Source: Alphaproteobacteria bacterium
GTDB lineage: Bacteria; Pseudomonadota; Alphaproteobacteria; Rhizobiales; Aestuariivirgaceae
Length of the DNA: 33,924 nt
Reading direction: 5' to 3'
NCBI GenBank assembly: GCA_028868695.1
Contig: JAGWTZ010000036.1
Location: 1 to 33,924 of the forward strand
Program-made: the position numbers and the translations under genes
The notes under the pieces: generated by a model
Databases searched by the model: none
Told to the model about the DNA's origin: nothing
Seen by the model: the letters and a program-made list of their open reading frames with translations, nothing else
Shown here: piece after piece, positions 17,414 through 25,467 of the stretch
Numbering within the stretch: the stretch's first letter is position 1
How the letters are laid out: every line of letters starts with the position of its first letter

Positions 17414-17820
17414 GCCGTGATGTCACCAAGTCCATGTTGCGGGGCTTTGCCAAGAAGTGCCCGGCCTGTGGCGAGGGCAAGCTTTATTCCGGCTTCCTGC
17501 GCGTGGCTGATTCTTGCCCTTCCTGCGGCGAAGACCTTTCCCACCAGCGCGCCGATGACGCCCCGCCCTATTTCACCATCATGATCATTGGCCACATCGT
17601 GGTGCCCGCCATGTGGGTGGTGGAGCGGGTGTGGCAGCCGGACATGTGGTTGCAGATGGCGCTGTGGCCCACAACCATCCTGATCCTGGCGCTTTGGCTG
17701 CTGCCGCGCGTCAAGGGGGCCATTGTGGGCCTGCAATGGGGCGCGCGGATGCACGGCTTCGGCGGTGCCAGCGAAGCCCCGCCGGCCTTTGATGTGAGCA
17801 AAAAGGCCAGCTCTTCGTGA
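17410..17820 (+). CDS. DUF983 family membrane protein
   Basis: The 136-residue protein has two CPxCG knuckles (C17/C20 and C36/C39) that probably form one zinc ribbon, followed by two transmembrane helices (about 53-72 and 81-99). This is the DUF983 architecture, common in alphaproteobacteria. The function is not known. The start overlaps the rnr stop (ATGA), so it is translationally coupled to rnr. The tail after residue 110 is polar and Ala/Ser-rich. Confidence 0.9.
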   Translation: MSRDVTKSMLRGFAKKCPACGEGKLYSGFLRVADSCPSCGEDLSHQRADDAPPYFTIMIIGHIVVPAMWVVERVWQPDMWLQMALWPTTILILALWLLPRVKGAIVGLQWGARMHGFGGASEAPPAFDVSKKASSS

Positions 17821-17823
17821 AAC

Positions 17824-17852
17824 TTGACTTCCGGGCCGCTTTCGGCTCTATC
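17824..17852 (+). promoter_or_regulatory. Promoter of rpmG
   Basis: TTGACT (-35) and TCTATC (-10) are separated by 17 bp, close to the sigma-70 consensus for alphaproteobacteria. Transcription would start near 17859, giving a leader of about 16 nt that contains GGAG seven bases before the rpmG ATG. It lies just past the DUF983 stop. Confidence 0.65.
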
Positions 17853-17874
17853 CAGCCCAAATTGGAGTTTTGAA

Positions 17875-18042
17875 ATGGCCAAAGGCAATGTGATCAAGAT
17901 CAAGTTGGCGTCGAGCGCTGACACGGGCTTCTTCTACGTGACGAAGAAGAATTCCCGCACCAAGACGGACAAGCTGTCATTCAAGAAGTATGACCCGGTT
18001 GCACGCAAGCATGTGGAATTCAAGGAAACCAAGATCAAGTAA
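17875..18042 (+). CDS. rpmG: 50S ribosomal protein L33
   Basis: The 55-residue basic protein matches L33: [20 protein letters not shown], then [20 protein letters not shown] and a C-terminal [10 protein letters not shown]. It binds 23S rRNA near the E site of the large subunit. It has no cysteines, so it is the zinc-independent form, as is usual in alphaproteobacteria. GGAG lies seven bases before the ATG. The gene has its own promoter and terminator and can be expressed apart from the topA-rnr run. Confidence 0.96.
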   Translation: MAKGNVIKIKLASSADTGFFYVTKKNSRTKTDKLSFKKYDPVARKHVEFKETKIK

Positions 18043-18064
18043 TCCCGGGTTTCCAGATCAATCA

Positions 18065-18094
18065 AAGAGCGCCAGCTGGTCTGGCGCTTTTTTT
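18065..18094 (+). terminator. Rho-independent terminator after rpmG
   Basis: An 8-bp perfect stem (AGCGCCAG / CTGGCGCT) with a 5-nt loop is followed by a run of Ts, and the A-rich 5' flank can extend the stem. This is the strongest terminator in the window. Confidence 0.93.
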
Positions 18095-18541
18095 GTTTGG
18101 TGACAGGGAATGGGTGCCGGCCCGGGTGTTTCAGAACGAGGAGGCCACTCAGTTCAGGCCCGGACCGGCGAAGCCCCGAAATCAGGAGATGCGGCGGACC
18201 TGACCTCCGGGCTTTCTGCTGGCGGAGGCTGTGATGGGCCCGGCAAGGCCCTGCTCCACCGATTGTTCTCACGCAGGCTTCACGGTGCTGCGCTCAGTTC
18301 TTGCGCCGGGCTTGGCCCGGCAAGTCTCCCAGGTGCTGGGGGGCGGTGCGCTGGTGCTGGCAGGCCCCGCCCCCATCTGGAGAGATGTTCCCGGTCCGGA
18401 GAGTTTGATGGAACGGAAACGAATTCAGTAAATGAAATATGAGCGATGGCGCGCGCGAATGCCAGCCAAACCTATGGTAAACAAGGCCGAAACGAAATTA
18501 AGGATGAAGGGTTAAGGTAAATCCGCCCCCGGCTGCGGCAC
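18095..18541. other. Gap without a supported gene, hairpin-rich
   Basis: No frame here resembles a known protein. The first 300 bp are very GC-rich and hold several hairpins: CCTCCG / CGGAGG at 18204-18228 and a long GCCGGGC / GCCCGGC hairpin at 18300-18324 (with a 2-nt bulge). The last 110 bp are AT-richer (ATGAAATATGAGCG, then AAATTAAGGATG) and contain no convincing promoter for the minus strand. One small plus-strand frame (18234-18431, 65 residues) is listed separately. I see no tRNA, tmRNA, RNase P or SRP RNA core. Confidence 0.6.
18234..18431 (+). CDS. Doubtful small open reading frame
   Basis: An ATG with GGAGG five bases upstream opens a 65-residue frame containing a hydrophobic stretch (LGGGALVLAGPAPIW). 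It has no recognisable family and ends in a basic tail. GC-rich sequence gives such frames by chance; only the ribosome binding site speaks for it. A GTG one codon upstream is also possible. Confidence 0.18.
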   Translation: MGPARPCSTDCSHAGFTVLRSVLAPGLARQVSQVLGGGALVLAGPAPIWRDVPGPESLMERKRIQ

Positions 18542-19345
18542 TCAGGCCTCAGGCGGCTCCTGGGCGGCCTCGGCCGGTGCGGGCTGCGGTTCCTCTTCCA
18601 GATGCATTTCCAGCGGCATTTCCAAAGGCAGCTGCTCGGTGCCGTCCAGTGGGTCTTCCTCGGCGGTGAGCTGGTCAGTCAGCCGGGGCATGGGCACATC
18701 AAAGCCCGGCGGCAGGTTGCCATCAAGCAGGCCAGCGGCCTTCAATTCCTGCAGGCCCGGCAAATCGGTCAACTCATTCAGGCCGAAATGCGAGAGGAAG
18801 GATTCGGTCGTGCCATAGGTCACAGGACGGCCCGGCGTCTTACGGCGGCCGCGCATCTTCACCCAGCCGATTTCCAGCAGGTTGTCCAGCGTGCCCTTGG
18901 ATATCGCCACACCGCGCACATCTTCAATCTCGGCGCGGGTGACAGGCTGGTGATAGGCCACGATGGCCAAGGTTTCGAGCGCGGCCTTGGTCAGGCGCTT
19001 CTGCTCGGTCTTTTCCCGGCGCAGGAGAGAGCCCATGTCGGGCGCGGTGCGCAGCGAATAGCGGCCGGCCACCTGAACGATGTTGACACCGCGGTTGGCA
19101 TAGTTCGCGGACAAGTCTTCCAGCAAGGCGGCCACATCGGTGCCCGCGGGAAGGAATTCATTGAAGGCCTCGATGGCCAAGGGCTCAGAGGCGGCAAACA
19201 GCATGGCTTCGATGATGCGCAGATTCTCGGCGCGGTCAGCCATCGGGTGACGGGTCACCACGGATTCCTCGCCGGCGCCCTGCTCTTCAGGGCCTTCGGT
19301 GATTTCAGTTTCTTGGGCTTCGTTCATCATGGGCCTGGCGTTCAT
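18542..19345 (-). CDS. scpB: Segregation and condensation protein B
   Basis: ScpB is a kite subunit of the SMC-ScpAB condensin, which organises and segregates the chromosome. The 267-residue protein has two winged-helix domains (RIIEAMLFAASEPLAIEAF near 43-61 and KAALETLAIVAYHQPVTRAE in the middle), and the conserved DVRGVAISKGTLDNLLEIGW and GRPVTYGTTESFLSHFGL segments. The N-terminal 35 residues and the C-terminal 45 residues are acidic and probably disordered, longer than in Firmicutes. It overlaps scpA by 4 bp (ATGA) and is the last gene of the minus-strand run. Confidence 0.95.
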   Translation of the reverse strand: MNARPMMNEAQETEITEGPEEQGAGEESVVTRHPMADRAENLRIIEAMLFAASEPLAIEAFNEFLPAGTDVAALLEDLSANYANRGVNIVQVAGRYSLRTAPDMGSLLRREKTEQKRLTKAALETLAIVAYHQPVTRAEIEDVRGVAISKGTLDNLLEIGWVKMRGRRKTPGRPVTYGTTESFLSHFGLNELTDLPGLQELKAAGLLDGNLPPGFDVPMPRLTDQLTAEEDPLDGTEQLPLEMPLEMHLEEEPQPAPAEAAQEPPEA

Positions 19346-20175
19346 ACCGGGAGTTCCTGGCTTTCCAAATCGGAATTGCGGCGGCGCAGGTAGATTGGCC
19401 GGAAGGCCTCTTCCTGGCGCAGTTCAATGCGGCCATCGCGGGCGAGTTCAAGGCTGGCGGTGAAGCTTGAGGCGCGCACCGAACGGCGCGTCTCAGCGGT
19501 TGCCAGATAGCGTTCCAGCCAATGATCGAAAGTGCCCCATTCATCCATGGCGCCCACCATGCGCTCAATGGCCTCGCGGGCTTCCTTGATGCTCCATGTG
19601 CGCTGGCGCTTCACTGTGTAGGTTTGGCGCACCACCTTTTTCTGGCGGCGGTCGGCATAGGCCTTGAGCAGATCGATCAGGTTGTCTGCATATTCGCGGG
19701 TCACTTCGACCACCAGGGCCTGGGGCGCACCGCGGGCGAAAACATCCTGCCCCAGCTGTGGGCGCTTCAACAGGTTTTCAGAGGCCTCGCGCATCGCCGC
19801 AAGGCGCTGAAGCCGGAAGGCAAGGCGCGCGGCCATGTCCTGCGGAGCCGCTTCATCGGTGCTTGGCGGCTGCGGAATCAACAGGCGGGATTTGAGATAG
19901 GCCAGCCAGGCCGCCATGACCAAATAGTCGGCCGCAACGTCAATGCGCATGATGCGCGCCTTCTCGATGAAGGCGAGATATTGGTCGGCCAGTGCCAGAA
20001 TGGAGACCTGCGCCAAATCAATCTTGTGGGTGCGGGCAAGGTCAAGCAGCAGGTCCAGCGGCCCTTCAAAGCCACCGACATCGACAATCAATTCCTCCGC
20101 CGGAACAGGCGGGGCCAGCCGGTCAGGCTTGGCGCCGTCGGCCCACATGTCGGCTGTTTGCTGTGCGTCTGCCAC
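19342..20175 (-). CDS. scpA: Segregation and condensation protein A
   Basis: ScpA is the kleisin that bridges the SMC heads. The 277-residue product has the family N-terminal helical domain (GGFEGPLDLLLDLARTHKID, then VSILALADQYLAFIE and ADYLVMAAWLAYLKSRLL) and a C-terminal winged-helix domain (FTASLELARDGRIELRQEE, then FRPIYLR). The start used is a GTG at 20175; an in-frame ATG nine codons later (20148) is the alternative. There is a 110-bp space after nagZ upstream, so scpAB may also have a promoter of its own. SMC itself is not in the window. Confidence 0.95.
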   Translation of the reverse strand: MADAQQTADMWADGAKPDRLAPPVPAEELIVDVGGFEGPLDLLLDLARTHKIDLAQVSILALADQYLAFIEKARIMRIDVAADYLVMAAWLAYLKSRLLIPQPPSTDEAAPQDMAARLAFRLQRLAAMREASENLLKRPQLGQDVFARGAPQALVVEVTREYADNLIDLLKAYADRRQKKVVRQTYTVKRQRTWSIKEAREAIERMVGAMDEWGTFDHWLERYLATAETRRSVRASSFTASLELARDGRIELRQEEAFRPIYLRRRNSDLESQELPV

Positions 20176-20285
20176 CTTGGCTTCCCCGCTTCCTTGCTGG
20201 CTGCCTGTTTCGCAGAAATTGCGTGCTGATTCGAGTATTTACGCCCGATTATCCCCAGAATCAGCAGTTTTCGTGGCTGGCCGCC

Positions 20286-21293
20286 TCAGCTTGTGAGAGC
20301 CGCAAGATCGGCCATCGCCTGCTTCTGGTCAAAAGCAAAGGGCTTGCGGCGCATTTTGAGCGCTGCCTTGGCGCGCCGCGCGGTCTTGGCCGAAAGCTCG
20401 GTGGCCGCGGCGCCAACTTCGCGCATCTCGTCCATCACGCCATTGCAGTGGAGCAACATATCCACGCCCGCCTCATAGGCGAGCTTTGCCTTGTCCGTCA
20501 TGCTGCCGCTGAGCGCCTTCATCGAAAGGTCGTCGGTCATCAGCAGGCCGTTGAAGCCAATCACCTTGCGGATGACATGGCGCACGATCTTGCGCGACAG
20601 GGTGGCCGGGTAATCCGGATCAAGCGCCGGGTAAACAACATGCGCTGTCATCGCCATCGGGCAATGGGCAATGCCCGTGAAGGGCACGAAGTCTGAGCTT
20701 TCGAGATCCAGCCTCGAGGCGGCCACTACAGGCAGGTTGTGGTGGCTGTCCACCGTCGAGCGGCCATGGCCCGGCACGTGCTTCATCACCGGCAGAATGC
20801 CGCCTTCCATCAGGCCTGCCATGTGGGCATTGGCCAGAACCATGATGCGTTCCGGCTTCACGTCATAGGCGCGGTTGCCGATCACGTCATGGGCGCCAGG
20901 CTGCGGCAGGTCGAGCACCGGCAGGCAGGATGAGGTGAAGCCCACATCATAGAGCTCCTCTGCCATCAGGCGGCCGATGTTGCGCGCGGCGCGCAAGGCC
21001 AAGGCCGGATTGATCTGATAGAGGGCGCCGAACTTGCGCGCCTCAGGATATTTCCGCCAATGCGGCGGGCCAAGGCGCTGGACGCGCCCACCCTCCTGAT
21101 CGACAAAGACGGGCGCATCGGCCCGTTGCACAATCTTGCGGAAAGCGGTCGTCAGTTCCCTGACCTGCTCAGGTGATTCAATGTTGCGCTTGAAAAGGAT
21201 CAAGCCCCACGGATTGCATGACGCAAAGAACTTCTCCTCGTCAGATGACAAAGATGTTCCCGCGCAGCCAGAGATGTAAGCGCGTATCTTCAA
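20286..21293 (-). CDS. nagZ: Beta-N-acetylhexosaminidase NagZ
   Basis: NagZ removes GlcNAc from GlcNAc-anhydroMurNAc-peptides in the cytoplasm during peptidoglycan recycling; in many bacteria its product induces AmpC beta-lactamase. The 335-residue GH3 protein has VDQEGGRVQRL, the motif KHVPGHGRSTVDSHHNLP (residues 171-188, with the D182-H184 acid/base pair) and the nucleophile D254 in LMTDDLSM. The start is a TTG at 21293: the N-terminus MKIRAYISGCAG then matches NagZ, and no in-frame ATG exists before residue 110. It lies between the SPOR protein (33 bp upstream) and scpA. Confidence 0.94.
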   Translation of the reverse strand: MKIRAYISGCAGTSLSSDEEKFFASCNPWGLILFKRNIESPEQVRELTTAFRKIVQRADAPVFVDQEGGRVQRLGPPHWRKYPEARKFGALYQINPALALRAARNIGRLMAEELYDVGFTSSCLPVLDLPQPGAHDVIGNRAYDVKPERIMVLANAHMAGLMEGGILPVMKHVPGHGRSTVDSHHNLPVVAASRLDLESSDFVPFTGIAHCPMAMTAHVVYPALDPDYPATLSRKIVRHVIRKVIGFNGLLMTDDLSMKALSGSMTDKAKLAYEAGVDMLLHCNGVMDEMREVGAAATELSAKTARRAKAALKMRRKPFAFDQKQAMADLAALTS

Positions 21294-21326
21294 TTTAATA
21301 TAGCCCCCGGTGACCGGGCGATCATA

Positions 21327-23702
21327 TCACTGCCTGCGGACGAGGCAATCTCTTTCGCCAGCCGAAGTCAGCGTCGAACAGACGCTGTTTGCGACATCGC
21401 TGGACGCCATGGGCCCCAAATTCAGGCGATAGCGGGTGGAACCTGCAACCTGCGCGGCCTCAATGATCGGCGCATAGCGCGTAATGATTGCTCCATGCTT
21501 GGCGGCCAGGCGCTGGTATTCGGCCGTCGCGTCGGCCTTTGACGTGAAGGAAGCCAGCTGGACAACATAAGCACCGGTTGGCACGGGCGCTGCCGGGGCT
21601 ACCGGTTTGGCGGGCACGGCGGCAACGGCAGGCACGGCTGGCTTTGCTGGGACGGCAGCGGCTGGCGCATCACCATAGAGGCTGTTGCCGCCCGTGATGG
21701 GTGCGGCAGGGGCTGTCTGGGTGCTGGCCACCTGGGCCGGCGCTGCGGGAGCCGCAGCCACCTTGGCAGGCGGCACAAGCACCACGGGCTTGGCGCCGAG
21801 GTTCTTGCTGGCGGCGGTGGCCTTGGAGCCGAGCACCAGCTTCTTCAGCGGGTCAGCCTTTTTCGCAGCGGCAGGCTTTTCTGGCGTGGCATCGGTGATC
21901 TCAGAGTTCGTTGTGGCGGTGGCGGAAGGCTTTGGCGCCGTGGGCTGCGGCGCGGCGGCTGCGGCTGTCTTGTCGGCGGGCACGCCAGTTGGCGCGGGCG
22001 GGGCCGGAACTGGCAAGGCAGAGGCCACCGCAGCGGTGGAGGCGGCTGCTGGGGCACTGGCATTGGCTGCTGCCGGCGGCGCAATGGGCGTCACCTGCTG
22101 GTCAGCCGTGGCCGAAGGCGGGGACGAATTAGCCGCCGAATTTTGTTCGGCGGCTGGGGCATTGCTGGCAACGTCGGTTTTCGCATCAGGCGTCAGCGCC
22201 CCCTGCTGTCCGTTTGTTCCGCCCGGCGGCGGAGGGAGCGGCAAAGGCGTTCCATCACCGGTTGCGGGCTGCGCCGATCCTGCAGGCTGGGCGTTGCTGC
22301 CGCTGCCTTGCGGCTGCTGCGGCGTTTCCTCATTGGTCTTGAGCTGGCCACCCAGAACTTCGTGGTCGCCTTCAATGCGGTCATAGATCAATTTCTTGCC
22401 GGCATCGCCGGGCTGGCCGTTGGCTGAGGTTTCCGGCACCACCTTGGCCGGATTGGCCGGTGCGGAAACCACGGGAACATTGCCTGTGCCATTGGCGGCA
22501 TGCTGGCTTTTCACCAGGCGTGTGTAGCCAAAGACCACGCCAAAGGCGACAAGCAGGCCGAGCAGCACAAGGCCCAAGATCACGCCGAGGCCGCGCGAGC
22601 GCGGCAGCTCTTCATCATAGGCCATCTCCTCGCGGTAGGCCTGCTGGTATTCATTCGCCGTGGCGCGCCGCGGCGCGCGCGCTGGCGCGGGTTCAAAGAC
22701 ATCGTCGCCTTCCATGTCGGGCGAGACTGCAGGTCCCATGGCGCCGCCCATCGGCAGCTGCGGCCCTCGGGCCGGAGTGTTGAGCCGCGGGGCGCCAAGG
22801 CTGGGGCCCGGGCCAGCCAGCGGGCGCTGGCCTGACGGGCCGCGCGGCGCGCCAAGTGGCTGTTGCGGGGCATAGGCCTGGCGCTGCGGGTTGAAGCCCG
22901 GCTGTGGCGCATAACCGGTTTGGGGATCAATTGGGCGATAGGGAGGAGGCGGCTGCTGGCCGAAGCCCTGCCCCTGATAAGGCTGCTGCGGATAGCCTTG
23001 GCCAAAGCCCGGCTGTTGCGGCGGCACGTAAGGCTGCTGCGGCGGATAGCCTGGCGGCATGGCATAGCCTGCACCCGGCGCTGCCCCAAGCTGCGGCCGC
23101 GGCGGCTGCATTTGCGGCGGAAAACCGGGTTGAACGAAAGTGGATTGCGGAGCGGCGGGCCGGGGAGCGGGTTGCTGTGGCGTTGGCGCTGCCGGGCGCG
23201 GCGGTGGCACTGGCGCGGCGGCGGCTGGCGGTGCTGCCTCTTCGGCAAAACTGAATTTGGGCTTGGCTGCGGGCGGCTGGATCGCTGCTTCCGCCTTGGC
23301 CTTGGCGGCCTGCACGCGCTGGATGGCGAGTTTCTCGGCAGCTTCGCGCTGGTCACGCAGCTTGCTGGCCAAGGCATCGGCAGGCATGGGCGCCTGACGC
23401 GGCGCTGCAGGGCGTGGAGCGGCAGCTTGAGGTGCCGCGGCTGCGGGCTGGGCCGGCCGGGGCGCCATGGGTGCCGGGCGCGGTGCCATGGGGGCGGCCT
23501 TCACGGGCGCATGAGCCGCAGGGCGGGCCATGCCGGGGCGTGGGGCGGCGGGCTGCGCAGCGGCAGGCCTGGGTGCTGCTTCAGGCGCCGGCTTGAAGTC
23601 ACCGGCGATCTTGGGCATGTCCCCGGCTTCAGCACCCTTGCCGATGCCAAGCCTTTCGCGCCAGTTGCGCTTGTCCGTCGTATTGCCCGAATTCTGGTCC
23701 AT
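21327..23702 (-). CDS. SPOR-domain membrane protein with long low-complexity tails
   Basis: The 791-residue protein has one transmembrane helix at about 371-396 (VILGLVLLGLLVAFGVVFGY). The C-terminus holds a SPOR domain (about 712-789: YVVQLASFTSKADATAEYQR and TRYRLNLGPMASSDVANSVC), which binds denuded glycan strands at division sites. The 370 residues before the helix are cytoplasmic by the usual topology and nearly all Ala/Pro, then Pro/Gln/Tyr/Gly-rich (190-285: GYPPQQPYVPPQQ and similar). One charged helical segment is at 108-140. The periplasmic linker (400-710) is Ala/Pro/Ser-rich. This architecture next to argS and nagZ is usual in rhizobia, but the tails are long. AGGAA precedes the ATG. 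Confidence 0.9.
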   Translation of the reverse strand: MDQNSGNTTDKRNWRERLGIGKGAEAGDMPKIAGDFKPAPEAAPRPAAAQPAAPRPGMARPAAHAPVKAAPMAPRPAPMAPRPAQPAAAAPQAAAPRPAAPRQAPMPADALASKLRDQREAAEKLAIQRVQAAKAKAEAAIQPPAAKPKFSFAEEAAPPAAAAPVPPPRPAAPTPQQPAPRPAAPQSTFVQPGFPPQMQPPRPQLGAAPGAGYAMPPGYPPQQPYVPPQQPGFGQGYPQQPYQGQGFGQQPPPPYRPIDPQTGYAPQPGFNPQRQAYAPQQPLGAPRGPSGQRPLAGPGPSLGAPRLNTPARGPQLPMGGAMGPAVSPDMEGDDVFEPAPARAPRRATANEYQQAYREEMAYDEELPRSRGLGVILGLVLLGLLVAFGVVFGYTRLVKSQHAANGTGNVPVVSAPANPAKVVPETSANGQPGDAGKKLIYDRIEGDHEVLGGQLKTNEETPQQPQGSGSNAQPAGSAQPATGDGTPLPLPPPPGGTNGQQGALTPDAKTDVASNAPAAEQNSAANSSPPSATADQQVTPIAPPAAANASAPAAASTAAVASALPVPAPPAPTGVPADKTAAAAAPQPTAPKPSATATTNSEITDATPEKPAAAKKADPLKKLVLGSKATAASKNLGAKPVVLVPPAKVAAAPAAPAQVASTQTAPAAPITGGNSLYGDAPAAAVPAKPAVPAVAAVPAKPVAPAAPVPTGAYVVQLASFTSKADATAEYQRLAAKHGAIITRYAPIIEAAQVAGSTRYRLNLGPMASSDVANSVCSTLTSAGERDCLVRRQ

Positions 23703-23715
23703 TACGCTGTAATTC

Positions 23716-25434
23716 CTACATTTCCTCGACGGGTGTCACACCCAAGACCCGAAGACCATTGGCCAAACAATAGCGAATCGCCGTCAGGAACGCGAGACGC
23801 GTTAAGGTTACATTATCCTGACCTTCCAAAATAAACCTTAATTGCGGCAGTTCTTTGCCCCGATTCCACAAAGAATGGAATTCGCTCGCCAATTCATAGA
23901 GATAAAACGCAATCCGGTGCGGCTCATGGGCCAGGGCAGCGGCTTCAATGGCCCTTGGGAACTCAACAATTTTACGAATGAGCGCAACTTCCGCCTCGTC
24001 AGTCAACAGGGCGAAGTCCGGCGTTCCGGATAGATTCGCTGGCGCGTTGCGCAGCACCGAGCAGATGCGCGCGTGGGCGTATTGCACATAGAAGACCGGA
24101 TTGTCCTTGGACTGTTCAGTGACCTTGGCGAAATCGAAATCGAGAGGCGCTTCATTCTTGCGGTAGAGCATCATGAAGCGCACCACGTCGGCACCCACCT
24201 CATCCACGACATCGCGCAGGGTGACAAACTCCCCTGCCCGCTTGGACATCTTCACCGGTTCGCCATTGCGGAACAGCTTCACCAGCTGGCAGAGCTTCAC
24301 ATCCACTTGCACCTTGCCGCCGGAGAAGGCGGAGGCAACGGCCTGCAGGCGCTTGACATAGCCGCCATGGTCCGCACCCAGCACATAGATGAGCTGGCCG
24401 AAGCCACGCGCGATCTTGTTTTCGGCATAGGCCACATCCGAAGCGAAATAGGTGAAGGAGCCGTCGGATTTTTTCAGCGCGCGGTCCGTGTCATCGCCAA
24501 AGGCCGATGCGCGGAACAGAGTTTGCTCACGGTCTTCCCAGTCGGGCGGGGTTTCGCCCTTGGGCGGCGGCAGCTTGCCCACATAAATGTGGCCGGCCTT
24601 TTCAAGCGCGGCGAGCGCACCCGCCACCGCGCCTGAAGTTTGCAGAGACTTTTCCGAGAAGAACACTTCCTGCTTGATGGCAAGGGCCGCAAGATCATCG
24701 CGGATCATGTCCATCATCATGCTGATGGCCTTGTCACGCACCAGCGGCAGCCAATCATTGCGCGAGAGCAGGCTGTTGCCGTGTTCCTTGGCCAGGGCCG
24801 CACCCACCGGCTTGAGATAGTCGCCCGGATAGAGGCCCGATGGGATTTCGCCGACCTGCTCGCCCAGCGCCTCGCGGTAGCGCAGGAAGGCGGATTGGGC
24901 CAGCACATCGACCTGCGCGCCGGCGTCATTGATGTAATATTCCTTGGTCACCTCATAGCCACTGAAAGCCAGCAGCGACGCCAGTGCATCACCAAACACG
25001 GCACCGCGGCAGTGGCCCACATGCAGCGGGCCCGTGGGGTTGGCGGAGACATATTCCACGTTCACCTTCTCGCCCTGCCCCAGCTTCGATGAGCCATAGG
25101 CATCCTTCTGGCCAAGCACCGCAGCAAGCGCGCGCGGCCAAATGGCAGGCTTCAGGGTGAGGTTGATGAAACCCGGCCCGGCAACGGAAACCTTGCCGAC
25201 ATCGGCATGGGCCGCGAGAACGGGTTCCAGCAAGGCCGCCAGCGCGCGCGGGTTGGTGCCCGCAGGCTTGGCCAGCACCATCGCGACGTTGGTGGAAATG
25301 TCGCCATGCGTGGCATCGCGCGGGGGCTCTGCCGTCACCTTCGACATGTCAAGGCCGGCGGGCAGCTTGCCCTGCTCCACCAGTTGGGCCACGGCGGCTT
25401 CCACCACCTTCTGGAAATCAGCGAAAATATTCAT
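23716..25434 (-). CDS. argS: Arginyl-tRNA synthetase
   Basis: ArgRS charges tRNA(Arg). The 572-residue class I enzyme has the N-terminal Add-1 domain, the HIGH-type motif in [18 protein letters not shown], the KMSKR loop in [14 protein letters not shown], and a C-terminal DALR anticodon-binding domain ([17 protein letters not shown] and later [18 protein letters not shown]). The length is normal. I used the ATG at 25434; a TTG four codons earlier (25446) is in frame but has no better ribosome binding site. It is spaced 13 bp from the SPOR gene and 33 bp from dgt, so it is inside the operon. Confidence 0.96.
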   Translation of the reverse strand: MNIFADFQKVVEAAVAQLVEQGKLPAGLDMSKVTAEPPRDATHGDISTNVAMVLAKPAGTNPRALAALLEPVLAAHADVGKVSVAGPGFINLTLKPAIWPRALAAVLGQKDAYGSSKLGQGEKVNVEYVSANPTGPLHVGHCRGAVFGDALASLLAFSGYEVTKEYYINDAGAQVDVLAQSAFLRYREALGEQVGEIPSGLYPGDYLKPVGAALAKEHGNSLLSRNDWLPLVRDKAISMMMDMIRDDLAALAIKQEVFFSEKSLQTSGAVAGALAALEKAGHIYVGKLPPPKGETPPDWEDREQTLFRASAFGDDTDRALKKSDGSFTYFASDVAYAENKIARGFGQLIYVLGADHGGYVKRLQAVASAFSGGKVQVDVKLCQLVKLFRNGEPVKMSKRAGEFVTLRDVVDEVGADVVRFMMLYRKNEAPLDFDFAKVTEQSKDNPVFYVQYAHARICSVLRNAPANLSGTPDFALLTDEAEVALIRKIVEFPRAIEAAALAHEPHRIAFYLYELASEFHSLWNRGKELPQLRFILEGQDNVTLTRLAFLTAIRYCLANGLRVLGVTPVEEM

Positions 25435-25467
25435 TGTACAGATCAATCACTTTCTTGAGGGCCTGCC

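Noticed and set aside
18150-18200. TTCAGGCCCGGA followed by GCGAAGCC, recalling the SRP RNA core
   Set aside because: The GGAA tetraloop and the symmetric internal loop of 4.5S RNA are absent.
18395-18415. AGAGTTTGAT, like the start of 16S rRNA
   Set aside because: Only 10 bases match; what follows bears no resemblance to 16S rRNA.
22863-23834. 323-codon Arg/Gly/Leu-rich frame on the plus strand opposite the SPOR gene
   Set aside because: Composition is a mirror of the Ala/Pro-rich SPOR gene; no start signal.
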